Assembly: GCF_024346875.1 (NCBI RefSeq)
Contig: NZ_AP024872.1
Span: forward strand, 925,995-989,994
Length of the DNA stretch: 64,000 bases
DNA from: Vibrio gallicus
GTDB lineage: Bacteria; Pseudomonadota; Gammaproteobacteria; Enterobacterales; Vibrionaceae
Direction: 5' to 3'
Made by a program: the position numbers and the translations under genes. Below the pieces are notes generated by a model. It did not search any database and was not told where the DNA came from. It saw only the letters and a list, made by a program, of their open reading frames with translations. Positions within the stretch are counted from its first letter, which is position 1. Each line of letters begins with the position of its first letter. Shown here in pieces: positions 26,364-37,125 of this stretch.

Positions 26364-28154
26364 ATGTCTTTACCTAAATTCTTAATTGGCTCCCTCAAGC
26401 CCTGCGTCATTGGATTGATTCTATTGGTCGGATATACCAGTATCCATCAATATCAAACCAATAAAGAAAACATCTATACACAAGCGCAAGCAAACCTACG
26501 CACTGCGACCAAGCTTGCTCGTGAACAGATGAAAAACAGTACCAGCAATTTCCAATTGCTTAATAACGCATGGGAAAAAGGCGGGGATACAGCAGCAAAC
26601 CAGACCGCTTACCAGATCATCTCTGGTAACCAGAACTTTGCTGATATTATTAGGTTCGATACTCAAACCCTCACCGCCATATCTGAAAAGCAAGCTCATC
26701 TCGCAGAACAAAATGGGAATCAAGTTAAAAGCTTTAGTTTACCTAATCTTAGCTGGACCGCAGTAACGATTGGGCAGCATATCTATCAACTCTCAAACAT
26801 GTATAAAAACCTTTCAGGACGCTGGGTTTTTGCATTAACTCAAGACCAAACAGGGCTTGCTCCAAGTTATTATATAGAGTTTGATTTGCTGTATATGACG
26901 CAGCTATTTATCGATATTCGAACGCTAGACCTTGGTTTTGTCTTTATTTTTGATAGAGATTCGGGACAAATTTTATTTCACCCCCATCCCAACCGAGTAG
27001 GCCACACAGCAACAATTTATAATGACGAGCTTATTGACCGCTTGAAACACAACGAGCTTGTGGGTCGAATTAGCTACTACTTTGAAGACCAATATAAAAT
27101 AGCTGAATACAACGCCTATAACGATTTTAATTGGGTGTTTGTTTCAGGCGCATTACGCTCAGATATTGTGGCTTATACCTATGTTCACTTTCTGATATTT
27201 TTTGTATCTATTACTCTGATTTTTATAATCTTTGCAATTCATTATTTGATTCAAAATCTGAGAAAAGAGCTACGTCTTCTCTCAAAATCAATGAATGTAT
27301 TGGAGGCCAAGAACCAAGCCTTACTGATATTTAATAAGTTCTGCACCTCAAAGCGAGTCCAACTGTGCCTGTTTGAACACGAATCATGCAGTTTCTTTAA
27401 GGTTGATTTTAATGGCAATAAGCAAGCAATACTCATAGATAAACAATACGCGATGCAAACGGCTCGCAACAATACCCAATACTATAGATCAATCAATGAT
27501 GACGTACTTGCTAAAAAGCTTCAGTTTAACAATCGCTATTTCAGGGTGCCTCTTTTTGGCCGAGGACACTTGATTGGAGTAATTTTTGTAGAGCGCAGTT
27601 TTTCAACGAGCGCAGGCTTGATTAATCTACTAAAAACCTACATTGAAAGTACGATCTGCAACGTATTACTCAATGAACAAATTTATTTGCAAGATACGCT
27701 AACCGGACAAAATAACCTGCTGACGATGCGGGCGCGTATTCACGACAATCTCGAACAGTCCAATCGCTACCTTATTACGCTTAATATTGATAACTTGAGA
27801 GATATCAACTACAAACATGGTTATCTATGTGGCGATCAAATCATTATTTCAGTTTCTGACCTAATTGATGTAGTCGCATTAAATAGCCTATGTCGAGCAC
27901 GCATTGGAAGTGATGAATTCAGCGTACTAATCAAAGCTTCCAGCCATAACCATGCCCTAGAAGTGGCAGAAGAAATACGTAAAGCAATTGAAGCATTTTC
28001 GTTCGTTTATATGGATAGCACCATATCTTTCACTGCCAGCGTAGGTGTCAGTTATATCCATGATGATGTTGATAAATCACTGCGCCTCTCGCAACAAGCC
28101 GTAGAGAAAAGTAAGCATAACGGCAGAAACCAAACCACTATGAATGTGCTGTAA
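26364..28154 (+). CDS. Membrane sensor with Cache-like domain and degenerate GGDEF domain
   Basis: A 596-residue inner-membrane protein. It has one N-terminal helix (about 10-28), a periplasmic Cache-like region (about 30-275, with the FIFDRDSGQILFHPHPNRVG segment), a second helix (about 276-300), a linker region of about 110 residues that may be GAF-like, and a C-terminal GGDEF domain. The signature reads RIGSDEF (about 513-519), so the second glycine is Ser. The substrate-binding LNIDNLRDINYKHGYLCGD and ASVGVSYI segments are kept. No RxxD inhibitory site is present five residues upstream. It could make cyclic di-GMP or act only as a binder or sensor. Confidence 0.8.
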   Translation: MSLPKFLIGSLKPCVIGLILLVGYTSIHQYQTNKENIYTQAQANLRTATKLAREQMKNSTSNFQLLNNAWEKGGDTAANQTAYQIISGNQNFADIIRFDTQTLTAISEKQAHLAEQNGNQVKSFSLPNLSWTAVTIGQHIYQLSNMYKNLSGRWVFALTQDQTGLAPSYYIEFDLLYMTQLFIDIRTLDLGFVFIFDRDSGQILFHPHPNRVGHTATIYNDELIDRLKHNELVGRISYYFEDQYKIAEYNAYNDFNWVFVSGALRSDIVAYTYVHFLIFFVSITLIFIIFAIHYLIQNLRKELRLLSKSMNVLEAKNQALLIFNKFCTSKRVQLCLFEHESCSFFKVDFNGNKQAILIDKQYAMQTARNNTQYYRSINDDVLAKKLQFNNRYFRVPLFGRGHLIGVIFVERSFSTSAGLINLLKTYIESTICNVLLNEQIYLQDTLTGQNNLLTMRARIHDNLEQSNRYLITLNIDNLRDINYKHGYLCGDQIIISVSDLIDVVALNSLCRARIGSDEFSVLIKASSHNHALEVAEEIRKAIEAFSFVYMDSTISFTASVGVSYIHDDVDKSLRLSQQAVEKSKHNGRNQTTMNVL

Positions 28155-28191
28155 GCTGTAATAATACTTTACGCGACAAGCATGTATCTAT

Positions 28192-28218
28192 ACTCATCCC
28201 TGCCTAGCAGGGATGAGT
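28192..28218 (+). terminator. Rho-independent terminator between the GGDEF and ABC exporter genes
   Basis: A perfect 12-bp stem actcatccctgc/gcagggatgagt with a 3-base loop is followed by cgTTTTatcaTTTT. It contains a possible upstream start codon (28213) for the next gene, which is therefore disfavoured. Confidence 0.75.
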
Positions 28219-28242
28219 CGTTTTATCATTTTGGAAAATAGT

Positions 28243-30075
28243 ATGTATAAAATTTTCGAAGGGTTCACTAAAGCCTTCCCTAAACAAGAGCCCGAACAGC
28301 CACCGACAACAATGTTTGCCTTCTGTCGCTATTATACGAAAGGCTTTGAAAAACCCTTACTGCTAATGGCTCTACTTAGCACTGTTGTTGCCATCGTAGA
28401 GGTATCCTTATTTGGCATGATGGGGCAACTTGTCGATTGGCTCGGAAGTAGTGATCCAACTACTTTCTTACATGACAACTCAAGCACCCTTATAGTCTAT
28501 GGAGTACTGCTGCTGGTTGTTATGCCTATATTAGTAACCGCTCACTCACTCATACAACATCAGACCCTACTGGGTAACTATCCTATGTCGATTCGATGGA
28601 TGGCACATAGATACCTATTAAAACAAAGCGTGACCTTTTACCAAGACGACTTTGCGGGCCGAATCGCAACCAAGGTAATGCAAACATCACTATCGGTACG
28701 TGAGACGGTTATGAAAACCTTAGATGTTTTCGTTTATGTCTGTGTTTACTTTACTTCGATTATCGTTTTACTAGCTCAAGCAGATTATCGCCTAATGTTA
28801 CCTATGCTAGTGTGGTTGCTGGCGTATATTGCTATTCAAGTTTACTTTGTTCCTAAGCTTAAAGCGGTCTCCTCAGAACAAGCCAATGCTCGCTCTACCA
28901 TGACGGGTCGTTTTGTTGATAGCTATACCAATATCAGCACAGTAAAGCTGTTCTCTCATAGCCAGCGAGAAACGGAATATGCTGAGCAAGGCATGAAAGG
29001 CTTTCTTGATACGGTTTATCGCCAGATGCGCCTTGTGACTGGGTTTAATGTCACAGTCGAGATCGTCAACTATATTCTCGTATTTGCTATAGCTGCTATC
29101 TCAATCATGCTATGGATGGACAACGCCGTATCCGTGGGCGCCATTGCGATTGCGATCAGTTTAGCGCTTCGCCTAAACGGTATGTCAATGTGGATTATGT
29201 GGGAAGTTGGTGCTCTTTTTGAAAATATGGGAACCACAATTGATGGTATGTCGACCCTTTCTAAACCCGTAGATATCCAAGATAAAAAAGATGCTAAACC
29301 GATTCAAGTTTCCCAAGGCGGCATTAAATTTGAAGATGTAAGCTTCAACTATGGCGAAAATAAAGGCGTTATAAATCATTTGGATCTAGAGATTAAGCCT
29401 GGTGAAAAAGTTGGATTAGTAGGTCGCTCCGGCGCAGGTAAATCGACTCTAGTAAATCTACTGTTACGCTTTCATGATGTGGAAGCAGGCAAGATCAAAA
29501 TTGATGGTCAGGGAATCTCAGACGTTACTCAAGATTCTCTACGCAGCAAAATCGGTATGGTGACCCAAGACACCTCTTTATTGCATCGTTCTATCCGAGA
29601 CAACATACTCTACGGCAACCCTGACGCTACCGACGAGCAATTAATAGCGGCAACAACTCAAGCACATGCGCACGAATTTATTGAAACTCTAACCGACCCA
29701 TTTGGTAATACTGGTTACGACGCTCAAGTTGGGGAGCGTGGGGTTAAGCTTTCTGGTGGCCAAAGACAACGAGTCGCAATTTCTCGAGTACTACTAAAAG
29801 ATGCGCCAATATTGGTATTAGATGAAGCCACCTCAGCCCTTGATTCTGAGGTTGAAGCGGCTATCCAAGAATCTTTAAACGAATTGATGGAAGGTAAAAC
29901 GGTTATTGCCATCGCACACCGACTATCGACAATAGCGGCAATGGATCGCCTTATCGTACTCGACAAAGGCAACATCATAGAACAGGGTTCCCATCAAGAA
30001 CTTATCGCCCAAAAAGGCATCTATGCTCAGCTATGGGCCCACCAAACCGGTGGATTTATTGGTGAGCAAGCCTAA
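28243..30075 (+). CDS. ABC exporter, fused permease and ATPase
   Basis: A 610-residue half-transporter with six membrane helices (about 45-330) followed by a nucleotide-binding domain. Walker A is GRSGAGKSTL, the Q-loop region GMVTQDTSLLHRSIRDNI, the signature LSGGQRQRVAISRVLL, Walker B ILVLDEATSALD, and the H-loop AIAHRLSTI. The architecture is that of MsbA/MdlB-type exporters; the substrate is unknown. I chose the ATG at 28243, with GGAAAA eight bases upstream, over the ATG at 28213, which lies inside the upstream terminator stem. It stands alone between two terminators. Confidence 0.85.
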   Translation: MYKIFEGFTKAFPKQEPEQPPTTMFAFCRYYTKGFEKPLLLMALLSTVVAIVEVSLFGMMGQLVDWLGSSDPTTFLHDNSSTLIVYGVLLLVVMPILVTAHSLIQHQTLLGNYPMSIRWMAHRYLLKQSVTFYQDDFAGRIATKVMQTSLSVRETVMKTLDVFVYVCVYFTSIIVLLAQADYRLMLPMLVWLLAYIAIQVYFVPKLKAVSSEQANARSTMTGRFVDSYTNISTVKLFSHSQRETEYAEQGMKGFLDTVYRQMRLVTGFNVTVEIVNYILVFAIAAISIMLWMDNAVSVGAIAIAISLALRLNGMSMWIMWEVGALFENMGTTIDGMSTLSKPVDIQDKKDAKPIQVSQGGIKFEDVSFNYGENKGVINHLDLEIKPGEKVGLVGRSGAGKSTLVNLLLRFHDVEAGKIKIDGQGISDVTQDSLRSKIGMVTQDTSLLHRSIRDNILYGNPDATDEQLIAATTQAHAHEFIETLTDPFGNTGYDAQVGERGVKLSGGQRQRVAISRVLLKDAPILVLDEATSALDSEVEAAIQESLNELMEGKTVIAIAHRLSTIAAMDRLIVLDKGNIIEQGSHQELIAQKGIYAQLWAHQTGGFIGEQA

Positions 30076-30086
30076 ATAAAACAATT

Positions 30087-30116
30087 ACGGCTACTCTTTT
30101 GAGTAGCCGTTTTTCT
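30087..30116 (+). terminator. Rho-independent terminator after the ABC exporter gene
   Basis: Stem acggctactc/gagtagccgt with loop tttt, followed by TTTTTCTATTTTT. A strong classical terminator 11 bp after the stop. Confidence 0.88.
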
Positions 30117-30386
30117 ATTTTTCGCCAAGTGTTTATTAGTGCGCATCGTCACAAAACTAACAATCAACGCTGCTATAGTTCATTAGTTCATTCCCTTAAT
30201 AATTAGTCACTCTGCTCCTAGATTACCTTACACACAATACGCACTTTTTAGCATATTTATTGACTCGTAATGCATAAATGCAATTCCAAATAGAAACATC
30301 CTCCACCTTATAGGGTTTACTGCCCTTGATAAGCATGTCTATGTCTGTATTTTGAGGCAAAGGATTTTATACAGGACTCAGGGATA
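30117..30386 (+). promoter_or_regulatory. Promoter region of astA-astB
   Basis: Gene-free sequence between the ABC exporter terminator and astA. A perfect 12-bp palindrome tgcat-aa-atgca (30271-30282) followed by attcc is loosely like an ArgR half-box pair. Otherwise I see nothing specific. Confidence 0.3.
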
Positions 30387-31427
30387 ATGCTGATAATACG
30401 CCCTATAACAGAGAACGACCGTGAAGGACTCACCGAGCTTGCCAAACAGACTGGCACTGGTTTCACCTCTATGCAAGATTGCCCGCGACGCATTGAAGAT
30501 ATGATCGCATCCGGTTGCGCTGCCTTTGAGAGTGGTGAGCCGCTAGAAGATGGCTACTACCTTTTTGTAGCAGAAGATTTAGAACAAGACCGACTAGTAG
30601 GCACCTGCGCTATACAAGCAGGCGTCGGCCTTAGTGACCCTTTTTATAGCTATCACCTCGATACCACGGTTCACGCCTCTCGTGAGCTCAACGTATACAG
30701 TAAGGTGCAAACCTTAAGCCTCAGTAACTTTCATACCGGATGTACTGAAATGTGTACCCTTTTTCTACTTCCTGAAGCGCGTAAAGGGTTTAACGGGCAT
30801 TTACTCTCAAAAAGTCGCTTCTTATTCATGGGACAAAATCAACACAGGTTTGATTCAACGGTTATTGCTGAAATGAGAGGATTCAGTGACCAAGAGGGTA
30901 GCTCTCCTTTTTGGGAAGGATTAGGGCGTCATTTCTTCAATCTAGATTTTGCAACCGCAGACAAATTGTCTATGCATGACAAGGTTTTTATCGCAGAACT
31001 CATGCCTAAAAACCCTATATATACCAATTTGTTACCTTCAGATGCACAACAGGTTATTGGGCATACCCACCCGCATACCCTACCCGCAAGAAAGCTCTTA
31101 GAGTCGGAAGGATTTAGATTCAACCATTACGTAGACATATTTGACGCAGGCCCAATGCTTGAAGCCCAAGTTGGTGATATCCGCTCTGTTCGCGAGCAGC
31201 GACGTCTGACCGTCGTCGTCGATGATACACAGCGCTTATATTCGAGTAACCCGTTAATGCTCAGCAATGGAAAGATCAAAAACTTCCGAGCATTAGCAAC
31301 TAAGCATGCTCAGATCATCAATGATAGCCTCTATCTAAACGCTTATATCGCAGACACGTTACAGCTAAAACAAGGTGATATCGCCGCCGTAGCCCCACTC
31401 TTTATTTCAGCAATCGCCGCCGAATAG
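30387..31427 (+). CDS. astA: Arginine N-succinyltransferase
   Basis: A 346-residue cytoplasmic enzyme (family length about 340) that transfers succinyl from succinyl-CoA to arginine, the first step of the AST arginine degradation pathway. Recognisable AstA segments: MLIIRPITENDREGL at the start, STVIAEMRGFSDQEGSSPFWEGLGRHFF in the middle, and the NHYVDIFDAGPMLEA region near residue 250. It precedes astB by 20 bp on the same strand. The other ast genes (astC, astD, astE) are not adjacent in this window. Confidence 0.92.
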   Translation: MLIIRPITENDREGLTELAKQTGTGFTSMQDCPRRIEDMIASGCAAFESGEPLEDGYYLFVAEDLEQDRLVGTCAIQAGVGLSDPFYSYHLDTTVHASRELNVYSKVQTLSLSNFHTGCTEMCTLFLLPEARKGFNGHLLSKSRFLFMGQNQHRFDSTVIAEMRGFSDQEGSSPFWEGLGRHFFNLDFATADKLSMHDKVFIAELMPKNPIYTNLLPSDAQQVIGHTHPHTLPARKLLESEGFRFNHYVDIFDAGPMLEAQVGDIRSVREQRRLTVVVDDTQRLYSSNPLMLSNGKIKNFRALATKHAQIINDSLYLNAYIADTLQLKQGDIAAVAPLFISAIAAE

Positions 31428-31447
31428 TTCATGTTTAAGGAATCACA

Positions 31448-32809
31448 ATGAATCACCCACTATCGTACGTAGAAGCAAACTTCGATGGACTAGTTGGACC
31501 AACTCATAACTACGCTGGCTTATCAGGGGGCAATCTCGCTTCCTTAAGCAACAAAACCAAGGCTGCAAATCCTAAGCTTGCCGCAAAGGAAGGCTTAAAG
31601 AAAATGAAAACCCTACATGACTTGGGCATGGTACAAGGAGTTATAGCTCCTCTATCTCGACCAGACTTAGGTCAACTACGAGAGCTTGGGTTTTCGGGCA
31701 CTGACGCTAACGTATTAAAGAATGCAGCTAAGCACTCCCCAGCCCTACTGGCTGCCTGTAGTTCCGCCTCCAGCATGTGGACGGCAAATGCCGCTACAGT
31801 TTCACCAAGTAGTGATACCAAAGATGGTCGACTGCATTTTACCCCTGCCAATCTGGTCAATAAGTTTCATCGCTCTATAGAACATCAACAAACTGGGCGT
31901 ATCCTGCATGCTATGTTTAATGATGAAAGCCACTTTGCACATCATAAAGCCCTGCCTATGAGTAACTATTTTGGTGATGAGGGCGCAGCAAACCACACTC
32001 GATTGTGTCAAAACTACGCAGACCATGGAGTAGGTTTCTTTGTTTATGGCGAAAGGGCGTTCGACAATAATGCTCCCAAACCTAAGCTATATCCTGCTCG
32101 CCAAACCTTTGAAGCTAGCAGCGCGATTGCTCGTACCCATGGGCTAGACGAGCACAAAGTTGTGTACGCACAGCAAAATCCACAGGTTATTGACGCCGGC
32201 GTATTCCACAATGATGTCATCGCTGTGGGTAATCGCAATGTTTTATTTTGTCACCAGCAGGCTTTTCTAAACCAAGACTCAGTATATCAACAACTCACTG
32301 ATGCAATGGGTGAGACGCTAAACATCATCGAGGTTCCAACGCAACAAGTAGCAATATCAGATGCTATTTCAAGCTATCTGTTTAACAGCCAATTGCTGTC
32401 ACTGCCAAATGGTGAAACGGCTCTAGTGGTTCCGCGAGAATGTGAGCTAAACCCTAACGTAAATAACTATCTAAACCATCTTATCGCAGAGAGCCGAGGG
32501 ATAGACAAATTACTCTGTTTTGACCTAAAGCAAAGCATGCAAAATGGTGGTGGGCCTGCGTGTCTACGCTTGCGTGTGGTGTTATCTGACCAAGAAAGGG
32601 CTGCGATGAACAGCTCGGTAATTATGAATGACACTCTGTTTGAGACCCTTAATCAATGGGTCGAACGTCACTATAGAGATCAAGTCTATTCCCAAGATCT
32701 CATCGACCCGAGTCTAATGACCGAAAGCCAAACGGCTCTAGATGAATTAACTCAGCTTCTTAACCTAGGCTCAGTCTATGACTTTCAACAAATAGGCGCA
32801 GTACGTTAA
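31448..32809 (+). CDS. astB: N-succinylarginine dihydrolase
   Basis: A 453-residue amidinotransferase-fold enzyme (family about 445) that hydrolyses N2-succinylarginine to succinylornithine, ammonia and CO2, the second AST step. Family segments include [21 protein letters not shown] at the N-terminus, a central [20 protein letters not shown] block with the catalytic His, and [15 protein letters not shown] with the catalytic Cys at about 373. It is directly downstream of astA with a GGAATC-type ribosome binding site, forming a two-gene operon. Confidence 0.93.
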   Translation: MNHPLSYVEANFDGLVGPTHNYAGLSGGNLASLSNKTKAANPKLAAKEGLKKMKTLHDLGMVQGVIAPLSRPDLGQLRELGFSGTDANVLKNAAKHSPALLAACSSASSMWTANAATVSPSSDTKDGRLHFTPANLVNKFHRSIEHQQTGRILHAMFNDESHFAHHKALPMSNYFGDEGAANHTRLCQNYADHGVGFFVYGERAFDNNAPKPKLYPARQTFEASSAIARTHGLDEHKVVYAQQNPQVIDAGVFHNDVIAVGNRNVLFCHQQAFLNQDSVYQQLTDAMGETLNIIEVPTQQVAISDAISSYLFNSQLLSLPNGETALVVPRECELNPNVNNYLNHLIAESRGIDKLLCFDLKQSMQNGGGPACLRLRVVLSDQERAAMNSSVIMNDTLFETLNQWVERHYRDQVYSQDLIDPSLMTESQTALDELTQLLNLGSVYDFQQIGAVR

Positions 32810-32915
32810 AACCCCAGAACACCAACAACACATTAATTAACAAACAACCAACAATAGCGCCCATTATATTGATCTGTGTCATTTTAGTGGGCTGAGATTA
32901 ACTGTATGTTTAATT

Positions 32916-33110
32916 TTGTGGACAAAATGTAAATTACCAAGATGTTACACAGATGTATGCGTCAATGGACTGTGGTATCACTATGACCACTGCGGAACCA
33001 AAGCCTATGTGTTAAGAGGTGGCTCATCTCCCGAGATAAATCTCGCGACAGAACCTAAAACTGAAAATGAATTAGTCCAATTGCTAGAGCAATGCGGATA
33101 CAGTAAATAA
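32916..33110 (+). CDS. Possible small hypothetical protein
   Basis: A 64-codon reading frame beginning at a TTG, with a plausible globular composition in its C-terminal part (LWYHYDHCGTKAYVLRG... TENELVQLLEQCGYSK). No ATG or GTG start with a ribosome binding site is evident in frame, so it may be the tail of a decayed gene or not expressed. I recognise no family. It lies between astB and the repeat block. Confidence 0.3.
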   Translation: MWTKCKLPRCYTDVCVNGLWYHYDHCGTKAYVLRGGSSPEINLATEPKTENELVQLLEQCGYSK

Positions 33111-33154
33111 AGAGTGTATCGGTTCTATAGTTCATCGCTATAGAACCGCATTTC

Positions 33155-33648
33155 CGTTCCCACTTCCTCGCGCTGGCGGGGATCTGTAGGCGCGTGAACC
33201 CTAACTAAGTCCGCAACACCAAAACCACTACCGTGCCACTAAAGATGCCGGCTTAAAACACCACCGGCATGACGGCGTTGAGTACACTGCGCCCTTTCGT
33301 CTTCCCCGCGTAGGCGGGGATCTGTAGACGCGTGAACCCTAACTAAATCCGCAACGCCAAAACAAATACCGCGCCACCACAGATGCCGCCCTAAAACACC
33401 ACCGGCATGACGGCGTTGAGTGCACTGCTACATAGCTACATACCTACATACCTACATCGATTCGACACCACCACGTCTCCCCGCGCAGGCGGGGATCTGT
33501 AGACGCGTGAATCCTATCTAAGTCCGCAGCAACAAAATAAATACCGCACCACCAAAGATGCCGGCCTAAAACACCACCGGCATGACGGCGTTGAGTGCAC
33601 TGCTACACCGCTACACCGCTACATCGACTCGACACCACCACGTCAATT
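33155..33648. repeat. Structured repeat block, about three units (REP/BIME-like)
   Basis: About three units of roughly 140-175 bp lie between convergent astB-side sequence and the DAHP synthase gene. Each unit has hairpin B (tccccgcg..ggcggggatctgtag) and, about 70 bp later, hairpin A (gatgccggc..aaaacaccaccggcatgacg). Hairpin B occurs near 33162, 33300 and 33476; hairpin A near 33244, 33380 and 33557. This block differs from the other two in its inner spacer (gcgtgaaccctaactaa). Short tandem runs such as ctacatacctacat follow the units. No coding sequence is credible here. Confidence 0.8.
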
Positions 33649-33666
33649 CAGAAACGACTCCCCTGA

Positions 33667-34719
<1,053 letters not shown>

Positions 34720-34876
34720 AGCTAATGATCCTTACTTTGATTCATACAGCAGCTCATAAATATCGTTTTTCAACAAAAGCAGTGCTACTTAGTTAATATA
34801 ATTGTCTCTTAAAAAATCAACTTAACTAAGACAAACTGCAGTTGCAAGCACTCAGTTAATTAAAACGCAATTTTTT

Positions 34877-34894
34877 GGCATAAAAAATTATGCC
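34877..34894. other. Small hairpin upstream of aroG
   Basis: ggcata/tatgcc stem around an A/T-rich loop, between the LysR gene stop and aroG. Flanking T-run is on the 5' side only, so it is not a standard terminator for either gene. Confidence 0.3.
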
Positions 34895-34901
34895 ATTGAA
34901 T

Positions 34902-34919
34902 TGTAAAGAATAAATTACA
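34902..34919 (-). promoter_or_regulatory. Candidate TyrR box upstream of aroG
   Basis: TGTAAA-GAATAA-ATTACA matches the TyrR box consensus TGTAAA-N6-TTTACA in 11 of 12 fixed bases. It is about 185 bp upstream of the aroG start. TyrR controls DAHP synthase genes in enterics and vibrios, so aromatic-amino-acid repression is plausible. Confidence 0.45.
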
Positions 34920-34929
34920 CTAAAATTAA

Positions 34930-35814
34930 CTATTCATTCCTGAGAGATAGCTGCTGTTGAAGGTAGTCCAAAAATAATCGCGTACGGGTATGCTCATAAT
35001 CAAGCTTGGGGTAATACGCATAAATCGCCATATCCTTTATATAAACTTCAGGCAAAATAGGAACCAAAATACCCTGTTTCAGCTCTTGTTGAATCATTAC
35101 TGAGTTGGTAGGCAAGATCCCCATGCCATTCTTCCCGGCATGGAATAGAGCCTCAGGATTGGTTGTAGCAAAGTTACCGGACACTGAGATACGCTTTCCT
35201 CCAACCAAGGTAAATTCTCGCTGTAGTTGTTCACTAAACATCAATATATTGTGTTGCTGTAGCGCCTCTATCGATTTCGGTTCACCATATTTTTCTAGAT
35301 ATGACGGTGCAGCGTAAAAACGGAATTTATCTTCAAATAACCGTTTTGAACGAAAGCTCAATGAATTGAGTTGCTCTATCTCTCTGCTTATAAACAAGTC
35401 TAAACTCATCTCCGGCAACTGCCCTGGGACTGTGGTAATCAATTGAATGCGGATATCGGGATAGAGCTGTAAAAAACCATCAATGTAGTGCAATAAAAAT
35501 TTAGCCCCCACAGCTAAGGTCGCACCAATCCTTAGTAGACCTACAGGCGCTTCATTAACCGAGCGTGTTTCATCAATGATGGATTGAAAGTTAGCTAAGG
35601 ATTGTTTCATACGCTTGTAAAACAACGCGCCGGCTTCGGTTTGCGTTACATTTCGAGTAGTTCGCTTCAATAGCTGCGTGCCAACTCGATCCTCTAGCCA
35701 ATGTATGCGCTTACTAACCGCAGAGCTTGTGGTCGACATTCGTCTAGCCGCACCATTAAAGCTTCCCTCTTCAACAACCATCACATAGCTACGAATACTC
35801 TGAATCCAATCCAT
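34930..35814 (-). CDS. LysR family transcriptional regulator, divergent to an MFS exporter
   Basis: A 294-residue regulator with an N-terminal winged helix (SFNGAARRMSTTSSAVSKRIHWLEDRVGTQLLKRTTRNV, residues about 17-55) and a LysR substrate-binding domain. The TTRNVTQTEAGALFY segment is typical of the AaeR/DsdC-like large subgroup. It is transcribed divergently from the MFS gene with 78 bp between starts, the classical layout for a LysR regulator and its target. The inducer is unknown. Confidence 0.85.
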   Translation of the reverse strand: MDWIQSIRSYVMVVEEGSFNGAARRMSTTSSAVSKRIHWLEDRVGTQLLKRTTRNVTQTEAGALFYKRMKQSLANFQSIIDETRSVNEAPVGLLRIGATLAVGAKFLLHYIDGFLQLYPDIRIQLITTVPGQLPEMSLDLFISREIEQLNSLSFRSKRLFEDKFRFYAAPSYLEKYGEPKSIEALQQHNILMFSEQLQREFTLVGGKRISVSGNFATTNPEALFHAGKNGMGILPTNSVMIQQELKQGILVPILPEVYIKDMAIYAYYPKLDYEHTRTRLFLDYLQQQLSLRNE

Positions 35815-35892
35815 ATTAGTTCCTATTGGGAAACAATCTAATTCCTAAATGGTTAATTATCATCTAAAGAAAATCAATATAGAATTCAATCT

Positions 35893-37071
35893 ATGATAAA
35901 AAAATCCAAGATGAGCCTCATTCCCCTTATGCTCGCAATGCTAATCATTGCGACAGGACAAGTAGGTGTGAGCATTTACTTACCTTCCCTCCCTTTAATT
36001 AGTCAAGATTTAGGAATCTCTAAAACAGATTTACAATCGATAGTAACCCTGTTTTTGGTTGGCTTTGGCTTATCACAGCTTTTTTATGGTCCCTTATCTG
36101 ATGCAATCGGACGCAAACCAGTATTTTTGCTAGGTCAGGTTATCTACCTACTCGGTACACTGCTTTGTGTATGTTTCGCCGATACCATTTGGGCATTGGA
36201 TACAGGTCGACTTATTCAGGGGTTAGGCGCGGGCAGTGCTTCTGTTTTAGGACGCAGTATCTTACGTGACAGCTATGATGGTGGACAATTAACCAAGGCG
36301 TTATCATACCTATCTATTACTGCCTCTATCTTACCGATAGTCTCTCCGGTGTTGGGCGGATGGATTGCATTTCATCTCGGGTGGCAGGCTGTCTTTGTAT
36401 TTGTATTAGCCTATCTAGTGACCATTTTTATCGTCGGATGGTGGGTGTTACCTGAGACCTTACCCTATCCTAAAAAGCGCTTTCAACTGCGTCATGTTGC
36501 CAAAAAGTACCTTGAACTAATTCAGAATCCGCAAGTTATCAGCAGTGCATCCTACAACTGGCTTAGCTACTTAGCGGCGCTGGTTTCTCTTTCTTTAATG
36601 CCCTACCTTATCCAACATCAACTCGGTATGAATGCCGCAGATTATGGTGGCGTGATGATCATTCCATCGCTTGGGTTATTGTGTGGCAGTATTTTGTTAA
36701 ACATATTGAATAGACGCTTTAGTACCCGCCAACTGCTCGGACTAAATATCTGTTTGTTTATTTTTGCTGGCTGCTGGTTACTACTAACCCCGTTTAGCAT
36801 CTTTAACTTAATATGGTCATTTACATGGATAGCGGTTGCTCAAGGGCTCGCCTTTCCACTTTCGATCAGCATGCTACTCAAGCCACATAAAAAAGATGCC
36901 GGCTCCGTTTCGGCTTTAGCAGGCTCTATCCAAATGTGTTTGGCGGGATTTTTTGGTAGTTATCTAGTGGGAAGCTGGGTATCAGATCAGGCAGAATTAG
37001 GTATCTTCTATGTGGTAATCGGTTTGGCTATGGCCCTGATATTAAGTCAAAATTTGGCTAAACAAGACTAA
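35893..37071 (+). CDS. MFS multidrug efflux transporter, Bcr/CflA type
   Basis: A 392-residue inner-membrane protein with 12 predicted helices. The MFS motif A reads GPLSDAIGRKPVFLLG (loop 2-3), and motif C-like sequence LSITASILPIVSPVLGGWIAF lies in TM5, a mark of drug:proton antiporters. The length fits the Bcr/CflA family (about 390-400). It is probably controlled by the divergent LysR regulator. A hairpin terminator follows at 37085-37119. Confidence 0.85.
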   Translation: MIKKSKMSLIPLMLAMLIIATGQVGVSIYLPSLPLISQDLGISKTDLQSIVTLFLVGFGLSQLFYGPLSDAIGRKPVFLLGQVIYLLGTLLCVCFADTIWALDTGRLIQGLGAGSASVLGRSILRDSYDGGQLTKALSYLSITASILPIVSPVLGGWIAFHLGWQAVFVFVLAYLVTIFIVGWWVLPETLPYPKKRFQLRHVAKKYLELIQNPQVISSASYNWLSYLAALVSLSLMPYLIQHQLGMNAADYGGVMIIPSLGLLCGSILLNILNRRFSTRQLLGLNICLFIFAGCWLLLTPFSIFNLIWSFTWIAVAQGLAFPLSISMLLKPHKKDAGSVSALAGSIQMCLAGFFGSYLVGSWVSDQAELGIFYVVIGLAMALILSQNLAKQD

Positions 37072-37084
37072 CTGCTGTCGATAA

Positions 37085-37125
37085 TTAGCCTTGTAGAACA
37101 CGATACCCTACAAGGCTAAAAATAA
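37085..37125 (+). terminator. Terminator hairpin after the MFS gene, adjoining the IS insertion
   Basis: A 12-bp stem ttagccttgtag/ctacaaggctaa; the tail aaaataa is part of the 8-bp target duplication of the adjacent insertion sequence. It may have served convergent genes before the insertion. Confidence 0.65.
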
